Of a DNA stretch of 9,085 nt, positions 1 through 6,252 are shown piece after piece. Under the pieces are notes generated by a model, which made no database searches, had not been told where the DNA came from, and saw nothing but the letters and a program-made list of their open reading frames with translations. Source of the DNA: Prevotellaceae bacterium. Its GTDB lineage: Bacteria; Bacteroidota; Bacteroidia; Bacteroidales; UBA932. The stretch covers positions 1-9,085 of the forward strand of contig JAITKY010000144.1 in the NCBI GenBank assembly GCA_031278135.1, read 5' to 3'. Both the position numbers and the translations under genes were made by a program. Each line of letters opens with the position of its first letter. Position 1 is the stretch's first letter.

Positions 1-590
1 ACGCCGGTGAGAAAAACAAATCGCAAATTGGCGTCGGAGCGTTTCAGGATGCCGTAAAAACCTTTTAAGCGTTTGCGTATGGTTTCATTGAGTTTGGCAT
101 TGTCCATTGTTTCTATCAATGGTTTATCATATTCGTCCACTAATACCACCACTTTCTGTCCGGTTTTCTCCTTTGCGCGACGGATAAGTCCATTCAGTCG
201 CAGAGCGGGTGTTTTTTCTCTTTCGGAGCTACCCCATTGAGCTTCCAATTCGACTAAATTAGCGTCTAAGGCGTATTGAAACGACGATAAGGTGGAATAG
301 TCTTCCAGATTGAAATCCAAATACAAAACCGGATATTCTATCCAGTCTTTTTCCAATTCGGCAATCGCCAACCCATCGAAAAGTTCTTTTTTCCCAAGGA
401 AATACGCTTTGAGCGTGGAAAGAAAAAGACTTTTCCCAAAACGGCGCGGACGACCAAGAAAATAAGACTTTCCCATGTTTGTTAAACGATAAATATATTC
501 TGTTTTATCCACATACAAACACTTTGTCGTTCTCAAATCTTCAAAATCCTGCACTCCAACAGGCAATTTTCTTGTATTCAACATAGCCAT
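1..590 (-). CDS. AAA-ATPase_like protein, N-terminal part (runs off left edge)
   Basis: The first 196 codons of a P-loop ATPase are visible, starting at the ATG at 590-588 (MAMLNTRKLPVG); a second in-frame ATG at 584 is an alternative start. Residues 8-36 carry the N-terminal signature of the Bacteroidota AAA-ATPase_like family (LPVGVQDFEDLR, then YVDKTEYIYRL). Walker A is FLGRPRRFGKS at 44-54, Walker B is VVVLVDEYDKP at 147-157 and a sensor-1-like strand, RFVFLTG, sits at the truncated end. Known full-length members have a C-terminal PD-(D/E)XK nuclease-like domain (PDDEXK_9); here that part lies outside the window, so the nuclease half is inferred from the family. These proteins are often multicopy in one genome and their cellular role is not established. 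The gene has its own promoter close upstream and is transcribed away from the rest of the window. Family assignment is firm, function is not. Confidence 0.9.
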   Translation of the reverse strand, partial: MAMLNTRKLPVGVQDFEDLRTTKCLYVDKTEYIYRLTNMGKSYFLGRPRRFGKSLFLSTLKAYFLGKKELFDGLAIAELEKDWIEYPVLYLDFNLEDYSTLSSFQYALDANLVELEAQWGSSEREKTPALRLNGLIRRAKEKTGQKVVVLVDEYDKPLIETMDNAKLNETIRKRLKGFYGILKRSDANLRFVFLTG

Positions 591-611
591 ATCTTTTATG
601 TTTTTGAATTG

Positions 612-619
612 CAAAGATA
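612..619 (-). promoter_or_regulatory. Bacteroidota-type -7 box for the left ATPase gene
   Basis: On the minus strand this reads TATCTTTG, an exact match to the TAnnTTTG element of Bacteroidota primary sigma promoters. A T-rich stretch (minus-strand TTTTT, 644-648) lies roughly where the -33 element is expected, but it is not a good TTTG. Transcription would start near 605, giving a leader of about 15 nt before the ATG at 590. No transcript data are available, so this is a motif-based call. Confidence 0.6.
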
Positions 620-697
620 AATGATTTTCCCGAATTTAGAATGAAAAACAGGTTTTTGTCAGGAAAATAAGGTTTATAGTTGATATTTTACATAAAG

Positions 698-807
698 CAA
701 GTTCTTCACCTCGATTTCACAAGCTCCTCATCTCGATTTCGCAAGCTCCTCACCTCGCTGGCGCAAGCTCCTCACCTTGCGGAAACAAGCTCCTCACCTT
801 GCGGAAG
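698..807. repeat. Five tandem copies of a 22-bp repeat
   Basis: Five head-to-tail units begin at 698, 720, 742, 764 and 786, each exactly 22 bp. The first 16 bases are conserved as CAAGCTCCTCACCTYG, with three substitutions in unit 1 or 2 (CAAGTTCTTC in unit 1, CTCATCTCG in unit 2). The last six bases vary by neighbouring pairs: ATTTCA/ATTTCG in units 1-2, CTGGCG in unit 3, CGGAAA/CGGAAG in units 4-5. That gradient suggests growth by duplication of adjacent units. Units 4 and 5 can each form a short CAAG/CTTG stem. There are no spacers, so this is not a CRISPR. The array lies between two divergent genes, and 22 is not a multiple of 3, so a coding role is unlikely. Confidence 0.9.
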
Positions 808-818
808 CGCGTTGTTCA

Positions 819-859
819 TCGTCATTCCGATTGCGAGAAACGAAGCAGGAAGCATTCCA
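819..859. repeat. Possible dispersed intergenic repeat remnant
   Basis: Directly after the tandem array the sequence includes GTCATTCCGATTGCGAG and then AAACGAAGCAGGAAGCATTC. It resembles the degenerate GTCATTGCGAG...CGAAGCAAT type of short dispersed element found in intergenic regions of many bacteria. CATTCC occurs twice, at 823-828 and 853-858, 30 bp apart. Only one copy is visible here, so the repeat status rests on resemblance from memory and cannot be tested within this window. Confidence 0.3.
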
Positions 860-882
860 AAAATCGTTTATAACTTTTTTTA

Positions 883-890
883 TACTTTTG
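883..890 (+). promoter_or_regulatory. Bacteroidota-type -7 box for the GH76 gene
   Basis: TACTTTTG matches TAnnTTTG. No good -33 TTTG is seen about 20 nt upstream. The expected transcription start, near 896-898, would leave only about 5 nt before the TTG at 902 but about 17 nt before the ATG at 914. This favours the ATG as the start of the downstream gene. Confidence 0.5.
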
Positions 891-913
891 TCGCCTGAAA
901 TTTGATTTTTTTT

Positions 914-2128
914 ATGAACAGAAATAAAAATATTATGAATGTTTATCGATTCTGCCTGTTGACAAAACAAAAAAATCTGTTTAGTTTATTTGTTTTGTCT
1001 ATATTGTGCAGTTATAACGGTTACTGTATTGATACCGTCAATCTGCAGAGAGCGGAACAGACGCTCGAAGCGATTTACCGGAACTATTCGGCTCCGAATA
1101 CCTGTCTGTTACGTGAAAATTTCCCTTACGACGACAGATATACAGCAAATTATCTGGCATCCGAAGAACAGTCGAAGCGTCACAATCCCTATTCGTATCT
1201 CTGGCCCTTTTCGGGAACGTTATCGGCGGTTACAGCGTTGTATATCTGCACTAAAGACAGAAAATATGTCGACATGCTCGACAACAAAGTCCTGAAAGGA
1301 TTAGAAGAATATTTCGACGAAAAACGTTTGCCTGCCGGATATGCTTCGTACATCAATTCGACACCTGCGCCGGACCGTTTCTATGATGATAATGTCTGGT
1401 TGGTAATCGATTATGCCGAAGCGTACCTCGAAAGCAGGAACAAGATTTTTCTGGATAAAGCCGAAACAACCTGGCAATTCGTAATCAGCGGTTGGGACGA
1501 CAAAATCGGTGGCGGAATATACTGGACCGAACAGAAAAAGACCTCCAAAAACACTTGTTCTAATGCACCTTCCGTCGTTGCAGCGATGAAACTGTTCGAA
1601 TCAACAAACAACAGCGAATACCTCGATATTGCAATTAAAATCTACGAATGGACAAAAAGCAACTTGCAGGATTCCACCGATTTCCTGTATTTCGACAACA
1701 TAAAACTCAACCGGCAACTCGACCGGTCAAAATATTCGTACAATTCGGGACAGATGTTGCAGGGCGCCGTATTGCTCTACAACGAAACCCATGATAACAA
1801 ATATCTTACCGATGCAATATGTCTTGCGGAATCGTGTTACAAAAAGTTTTTTTCGGATTCCGACGACGGAAAGTTGCGCATGTTTAAAAACGGAAATGTC
1901 TGGTTCAACGCCGTTATGTTTAGGGGATTCGTCGCACTGTACCGTATCGACATGAATAGCAAGTATATCGATGCCTTCCGCAAAAGCCTCGATTACGCAT
2001 GGGAACACGCAAGGGAAGCAAACGGACTTTTCAATCAGGATTTTGGCGGCAAACGAAAAGACAGGAATAAATGGCTGCTTACTCAGGCGGCTATGGTCGA
2101 AATGTATGCACGGATTGCCGGATTATGA
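914..2128 (+). CDS. Secreted glycoside hydrolase family 76 protein (endo-alpha-1,6-mannanase type)
   Basis: A 404-residue protein predicted to hydrolyse alpha-1,6-mannan backbones (yeast or similar mannan) after export. The N-terminus has a basic segment and then a hydrophobic stretch at about residues 22-32 (LFSLFVLSILC), a signal peptide probably cut near residue 38-40. The cysteine there (NGYC) does not fit a lipobox well. GH76 features in order are YLWPFSG (95-101), YDDNVW (157-162) with the adjacent Asp pair that is catalytic in this family (158-159), GWDD..GGGIYW (195-204), NAP (217-219), YNSGQMLQG (276-284) and a C-terminal WLLTQAAMVEMYARI helix. Length fits a single (alpha/alpha)6 barrel without extra modules. 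The ATG at 914 was preferred to the TTG at 902 because the promoter box ends at 890; the ATG at 935 is a further option. No SusC/SusD, sulfatase or other glycosidase gene is adjacent. Exact substrate is inferred. Confidence 0.85.
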   Translation: MNRNKNIMNVYRFCLLTKQKNLFSLFVLSILCSYNGYCIDTVNLQRAEQTLEAIYRNYSAPNTCLLRENFPYDDRYTANYLASEEQSKRHNPYSYLWPFSGTLSAVTALYICTKDRKYVDMLDNKVLKGLEEYFDEKRLPAGYASYINSTPAPDRFYDDNVWLVIDYAEAYLESRNKIFLDKAETTWQFVISGWDDKIGGGIYWTEQKKTSKNTCSNAPSVVAAMKLFESTNNSEYLDIAIKIYEWTKSNLQDSTDFLYFDNIKLNRQLDRSKYSYNSGQMLQGAVLLYNETHDNKYLTDAICLAESCYKKFFSDSDDGKLRMFKNGNVWFNAVMFRGFVALYRIDMNSKYIDAFRKSLDYAWEHAREANGLFNQDFGGKRKDRNKWLLTQAAMVEMYARIAGL

Positions 2129-2190
2129 CAGGATTCACAGGCAGTTATATTTTTTCGCAACATTTTTTTATCAGAATCGTAATTACTTTA

Positions 2191-2198
2191 TATCTTTG
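2191..2198 (+). promoter_or_regulatory. Bacteroidota-type -7 box for the Na/Pi transporter-dprA unit
   Basis: TATCTTTG is an exact TAnnTTTG match. A T-rich run ending TTTA (2163-2170) lies 20 nt upstream, where the -33 element belongs. Transcription would start near 2204, leaving a leader of about 72 nt before the ATG at 2277. The leader begins with a short GGGA/TCCC hairpin. Confidence 0.6.
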
Positions 2199-2276
2199 CG
2201 CCGGGATTTTTTTCCCCCGATTTTTGAAAGATGATAAAATATCGAATAAATTACAGTATTGTTAGATAAATAGACT

Positions 2277-4085
2277 ATGAGTTACACCTTTTTTGATTTT
2301 TTGAAACTGCTCGGATCGTTGGGTATGTTTCTGTATGGCATGAAGATAATGAGCGAAGGACTGCAAAAAATGGCGGGCAACAAACTTCGGAGTATTTTGT
2401 CAGCCATGACTGCAAACCGTTTTATGGGCGTCATCACGGGAGTGCTTATAACGGCGTTGATTCAATCGTCGTCGGCAACAACAGTGATGGTTGTCAGTTT
2501 CGTTAATGCGAAGATTCTTTCTTTAGCGCAGTCGGTCAGTGTGATAATGGGTGCCAATATCGGAACAACCGTTACAGCCTGGGTTATTTCAATTTTCGGA
2601 TTTAAAGTAGATATTGGCATTATGGTGTTGCCGTTGATTGGTTTAGCCATTCCGCTGATGTTTTCGAAACGAAACCGCAATCAATCGCTGGCGGAATTTA
2701 TCATGGGATTTGCATTCCTTTTTATGGGGCTCGAATTTCTTAAAACCAACGTCCCCGACCTACAAAGCAATCCCGACATGCTCGCTTTTCTACGGAATTA
2801 TTCCAATATGGGATTCGGTTCGATACTGCTGTTCGTCCTTATCGGTTCAATATTGACCATTGTTGTGCAATCGTCGAGCGCTACGGTTGCGATTACGCTT
2901 GTCATGTGCAGTCAGGGATGGATTTCGTTCGAAATAGCGTGCGCAACAATTCTTGGCGAAAATATAGGTACAACCATAACAGCGAATTTTGCGGCGTTAT
3001 CAGCCAATATATCAGCCAAAAGAGCAGCATTTGCGCATTTCATGTTCAATGTTTTCGGCGTTATATGGGCGATGGTTTTATTTTATCCGTTCACAAAAGT
3101 GATTTCATTAATAGTTTCGAGCATCGGACCGGGTGATCCTCATCAACTTGCTGATTTTTTGGCGGGTCTGAATACCGAAACATTGTCCGCTATCAGCGCT
3201 GGAGGAGGACATCTCTCGCCCGAACTCGAAGCATTACGAACTAAATATATTGATTTGCAGACGTCTATTTCATATTCATTATCATTATTCCATTCGACAT
3301 TCAACATTATGAATGTCCTGATGATGGTTTGGTTTGTTAATTTTTACGTAAAAATCTGTACCAAACTTGTCATAAGCAAGAAACCCGACGAAGAATTTCA
3401 ACTCAAACATATTTCGGCTGGTATCTTATCGACAGCGGAACTGTCGATATTACAGGCGAAACGCGAAACGCTGGTGTATGCCGAACGGATGAAACGGATG
3501 TTCCGAATGTGTCGAGACGCGTATTACGAAAAGAACGAAAAAAACTTTCTCAAGATTTTCGGACGGATCGAAAAATACGAAAATATCAGCGACAGGATGG
3601 AAGTCGAAATAGGAAATTATCTGCGCGAGGTTTCCGAAGGACGATTGAGCGCTGCAAGTAAGGAAGTTATCAGAGATATTCTGCGCGTGATAACGGAAAT
3701 TGAAAGCGTTGGCGATTCGATGTACAACATGGCAAGAACCATCAATCGACGAAACGAAAATCACGAAGGTTTCACTCCCGAACTCGACGAACATGTCGAA
3801 ACAATGTTCGAACTGATTGAAAAAACGCTTGATAGAATGATCGATGTGTTGAAAATCGAGATTCCACAGAAAACAGACGTGGATATATCTTTCAATCTCG
3901 AACACGAAATCAATACTTTGCGAAACAAACTCAAAATGCATAATATCGAAGACGTTAATTCAAAAAAGTATGATTACACTGTAGGCGTGATATATATGGA
4001 TCTTATAGCCGAATGTGAAAAACTTGGCGATTATGCTATTAACGTTGTAGAAGCGTGGTGTAATGCCGCTCCAACCAAATACTAA
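2277..4085 (+). CDS. Na+/phosphate cotransporter family protein with C-terminal PhoU domain
   Basis: A 602-residue inner-membrane protein likely to move inorganic phosphate with Na+. The N-terminal half carries the inverted duplication typical of Na_Pi_cotrans proteins: QSSSATT (63-69) with GANIGTT (92-98), then QSSSATV (198-204) with GENIGTT (227-233). Hydrophobic segments surround these and one closes the membrane part at about 334-365. A polar loop (about 283-330, rich in Gly, Glu and Leu) separates the last two membrane regions. Residues about 385-600 are a soluble, mostly helical PhoU-like domain with the two metal-site motifs EIESVGD (474-480) and ECEKLGD (579-585). The whole length matches Bacteroidota members of this family (YjbB/NptA-like). 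The PhoU part may sense or gate transport; that is inferred. The gene starts a unit with dprA, which follows after 5 bp. Confidence 0.93.
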   Translation: MSYTFFDFLKLLGSLGMFLYGMKIMSEGLQKMAGNKLRSILSAMTANRFMGVITGVLITALIQSSSATTVMVVSFVNAKILSLAQSVSVIMGANIGTTVTAWVISIFGFKVDIGIMVLPLIGLAIPLMFSKRNRNQSLAEFIMGFAFLFMGLEFLKTNVPDLQSNPDMLAFLRNYSNMGFGSILLFVLIGSILTIVVQSSSATVAITLVMCSQGWISFEIACATILGENIGTTITANFAALSANISAKRAAFAHFMFNVFGVIWAMVLFYPFTKVISLIVSSIGPGDPHQLADFLAGLNTETLSAISAGGGHLSPELEALRTKYIDLQTSISYSLSLFHSTFNIMNVLMMVWFVNFYVKICTKLVISKKPDEEFQLKHISAGILSTAELSILQAKRETLVYAERMKRMFRMCRDAYYEKNEKNFLKIFGRIEKYENISDRMEVEIGNYLREVSEGRLSAASKEVIRDILRVITEIESVGDSMYNMARTINRRNENHEGFTPELDEHVETMFELIEKTLDRMIDVLKIEIPQKTDVDISFNLEHEINTLRNKLKMHNIEDVNSKKYDYTVGVIYMDLIAECEKLGDYAINVVEAWCNAAPTKY

Positions 4086-4090
4086 ATGAT

Positions 4091-5188
4091 ATGTCCGACG
4101 ATTTGTTTTATAGAATTGCTTTGACGATGATTCCCGGAGTAGGCGGCATTACTGCTAAAAAACTTATTGCTGTTTTCGGGTCGCCGCAGGCTGTTTTCGA
4201 AGCGCCAAAATCAAAACTCGAAAACGTTTTAAACGCAAATGTGAAACATCTCGATAAAAACAATATCCTGCGACAGGCGGAGAAAGAAATCGCTTTCGTC
4301 AATGCAAACAGTATCAGAACGCTCTTCTACACCGACAACGATTATCCATACAAATTGAATCAGTGCGAAGATGCTCCCGCCGTTATTTTCGTGAAGGGAA
4401 CAGCCAATCTGAACAATCCGAAGATAATCAGTATTGTCGGCACACGCAACGCTTCGAATTACGGACTGTCGCTGTGTAAGAAATTTGTTGCCGAACTTGT
4501 CGAAAAGGGTTACAAACCTCTTATTGTAAGCGGACTGGCTTATGGAATCGATATATGCGCCCACACTGCCGCCCTGTCCAACGGTCTGGATACCATTGCT
4601 GTCATGGGTACGCCATTGAATAAAATATATCCCGCTCCACACGAAAACATCGCGCGTCAGATCGAAAAACAGGGCGCTCTGATATCCGAATTTGTAACCG
4701 GCATAACGATTGCGCCGAGCAATTTTGTCAGCCGAAACCGTATAATCGCAGGTTTGGCTGATGTTACAGTAGTTGTCGAATCGGCGAAAAAAGGAGGCGC
4801 TCTCCTGACAGCAAACATCGCAAACTCTTACAACAGAGACGTTATGGCTTTTCCCGGCAGAGTCGGCGACGAACGTTCGCAAGGATGCAACAACCTGATA
4901 AAAACAAATAAAGCGGCATTACTCGAATCGGTCGAAGATCTGGAATACCAGATGAACTGGTCAACAAAACCGAAATCCGTCCAAAAACAGATAGAGTTTG
5001 TGAACCTCACCGAACCCGAACAGGATATCTTAAACTTCCTGAAAAACAAAGAATCGGAATCCGTTGATTCCATCTCTCTCGAAACGGGTATTTCGTTACC
5101 CGAACTGTCTGCTTTTTTGCTGAATATGGAATTTTCCGACATCGTAACCACTCTACCCGGAAATCGATACGCTGTCAAAAGAGTGTGA
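4091..5188 (+). CDS. dprA: DNA-processing protein DprA (Smf)
   Basis: A 365-residue cytoplasmic single-strand DNA-binding protein that protects incoming ssDNA and loads RecA during natural transformation. The N-terminus (residues 5-60) has a helix-hairpin-helix-like segment (MIPGVGGITAKKLIAVFG). The Rossmann-like DprA core spans about 85-285 with SIVGTRNASNYG (114-125), IVSGLAYGIDICAHTAAL (145-162), IYPAPHENIA (179-188), SRNRIIAGL (214-222), VVVESAKKGGALLTA (227-241) and FPGRVGDERSQGCNNLI (254-270). A C-terminal winged-helix-type domain (about 305-365: LTEPEQDILNFL, then LPELSAFLLNMEF) completes the usual architecture, and the length is normal. The GS often seen before the IYP motif is GTPLNK here, within family variation. 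It lies 5 bp after the phosphate transporter and is probably cotranscribed with it. Confidence 0.96.
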   Translation: MSDDLFYRIALTMIPGVGGITAKKLIAVFGSPQAVFEAPKSKLENVLNANVKHLDKNNILRQAEKEIAFVNANSIRTLFYTDNDYPYKLNQCEDAPAVIFVKGTANLNNPKIISIVGTRNASNYGLSLCKKFVAELVEKGYKPLIVSGLAYGIDICAHTAALSNGLDTIAVMGTPLNKIYPAPHENIARQIEKQGALISEFVTGITIAPSNFVSRNRIIAGLADVTVVVESAKKGGALLTANIANSYNRDVMAFPGRVGDERSQGCNNLIKTNKAALLESVEDLEYQMNWSTKPKSVQKQIEFVNLTEPEQDILNFLKNKESESVDSISLETGISLPELSAFLLNMEFSDIVTTLPGNRYAVKRV

Positions 5189-5207
5189 TGAGAGAAAAAA
5201 CAGGTTC

Positions 5208-5227
5208 ATAAAAAAATAACTTTTTAT
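5208..5227 (+). terminator. Weak A/T-only hairpin after dprA
   Basis: ATAAAAA (5208-5214) and TTTTTAT (5221-5227) pair perfectly around a 6-nt loop, 20 nt after the dprA stop, and the second arm contains a T run. The stem has no G-C pairs, so stability is low. This is the best terminator candidate in the spacer, but it may be chance in A/T-rich DNA. Confidence 0.2.
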
Positions 5228-5315
5228 AACAGTATAATCATTGCTTCAAAGTATTCTGTTTCAGAAGTAAACCATCTTGTTGCCAATAAAATTCATTGAA
5301 TTATAAAATATTTTG

Positions 5316-5323
5316 TACTTTTG
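5316..5323 (+). promoter_or_regulatory. Bacteroidota-type -7 box for the CPBP-permease-ATPase operon
   Basis: TACTTTTG matches TAnnTTTG. A TTG at 5296-5298 lies 17 nt upstream, slightly closer than the usual 19-21 nt for the -33 element. Transcription would start near 5330, giving a leader of about 40 nt before the ATG at 5371. As no other promoter is evident before the next two overlapping genes, this probably drives all three. Confidence 0.55.
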
Positions 5324-5370
5324 CGATTGTTTTTATACATAATATTATATAACAATTAATTAAACAGATT

Positions 5371-6252
5371 ATGCAATATTTGGAAAACGTTTTGGGTAAA
5401 GATAATTCTTTTTGGAAGTATGTTACTGTGATTCTTGTCACTATAATCGCTATACAGTTTTCGGGGATTTTTTCGGAAACATTGAGTGATTTGGAACTGT
5501 CCGAAAATTTTACTTTTATATTGAAACTTTTTCCTTTTGTTGTGGGTATGGTTACGTTGTGGTTGCTTGTCGGGGGAATGCACAAACGCTCATTCTCCAC
5601 GACAGTGAATGGTAGCGAAAGTGTACGCTGGACTCATGTGATCTCAGGATTTTCGTTCTGGTTTTTGTTGATGCTGGTCTTTTTTGCAATACGTTACATC
5701 ATTAATCCCGATAATTTTACAATACAGTTCGACAGCAGTAAATTTATTCCATTACTTGTTATTACACTGTTCCTTATCCCGATTCAGACTACCTTTGAGG
5801 AATATATGTTCAGAGGATATTTGGCGCAAGGCGTTGCTGCATGGACAAAAAACAGATGGTTAGTGATTTTTATTCCGGGATTGCTGTTTGGATTGGCACA
5901 CTATACTAACACCGAAGTTGCCAAATACGGTTTTTGGATGGCAATACCGCAATATATTATATTCGGACTGTTTTTCGGATTAGTCGCCGTTCTCGACGAC
6001 GGAATCGAACTGCCTGTCGGAATACATGCTGCACACAATATGTTTGTTTGTCTGTTCATTACAAATGATGCCTCCACACTTCGGACGCCGTCAATTTTTC
6101 GCTGCGGCGAAGTGTCGCCTCTTGCGGAAATCGTCATTTCGTTGATGGCGACGACAGTAGCAGTATTGTTTTTTTACTGTAAATATAAATGGAAATTAAA
6201 TATCATAAACATAAAAATAACAAATTCAAATTATGCCGAACAAACTGTTTAG
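5371..6252 (+). CDS. CPBP (CAAX/Abi) family intramembrane glutamic protease
   Basis: A 293-residue multi-pass membrane protein with the conserved sites of the CPBP family. EEYMFR at 143-148 is the EExxxR motif with the catalytic Glu pair, FGLAH at 173-177 supplies the first His, and HAAHN at 219-223 is the HxxxN motif. Hydrophobic segments are visible at about 17-35, 50-70, 92-110, 126-140, 163-178, 191-208 and 252-270, so the membrane core is complete. Known members include eukaryotic Rce1 CAAX proteases, bacteriocin-immunity proteins and the MroQ peptide-processing protease; the substrate here cannot be told. The C-terminal tail (270-293) is basic and Asn/Ile rich, and its last codons overlap the start of the following permease by 20 nt. 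It opens a probable three-gene operon. 'Abi' in the family name does not by itself indicate phage defence. Confidence 0.9.
   Translation: MQYLENVLGKDNSFWKYVTVILVTIIAIQFSGIFSETLSDLELSENFTFILKLFPFVVGMVTLWLLVGGMHKRSFSTTVNGSESVRWTHVISGFSFWFLLMLVFFAIRYIINPDNFTIQFDSSKFIPLLVITLFLIPIQTTFEEYMFRGYLAQGVAAWTKNRWLVIFIPGLLFGLAHYTNTEVAKYGFWMAIPQYIIFGLFFGLVAVLDDGIELPVGIHAAHNMFVCLFITNDASTLRTPSIFRCGEVSPLAEIVISLMATTVAVLFFYCKYKWKLNIINIKITNSNYAEQTV

Noticed and set aside
698..807. CRISPR array
   Set aside because: Units are head to tail with no unique spacers, are only 22 bp, and no cas genes are near.
680..898. A 72-codon open frame on the plus strand across the tandem repeats
   Set aside because: It is read through the 22-bp array, whose length is not a multiple of 3, has Ser/Pro-rich low-complexity translation, and ends over the promoter of the next gene.
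902..913. TTG at 902 as the mannanase start
   Set aside because: It lies only 12 nt past the promoter box and adds MIFF before an ATG that already gives a complete signal peptide.
3450..3941. A 163-codon minus-strand open frame inside the Na/Pi transporter gene
   Set aside because: It is antisense to the PhoU domain, which has clear family motifs. The translation is Phe/His rich and resembles no known domain.
4229..4882. A 217-codon minus-strand open frame inside dprA
   Set aside because: It lies opposite the strongly conserved DprA core. Its length follows from the codon bias of the sense strand, and no domain is recognisable.
5254..5266. Perfect TTCTG/CAGAA inverted repeat with a 3-nt loop in the spacer after dprA
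   Set aside because: The stem is only 5 bp, is not followed by a T run, and is not repeated elsewhere in the window, so neither a terminator nor an operator can be supported.
5371..6252. Reading the CPBP (Abi) protein plus the ATPase-nuclease as a phage-defence system
   Set aside because: CPBP proteins have many non-defence roles, the two are separated by an ordinary amino acid permease, and no other defence gene, integrase or phage gene is visible.
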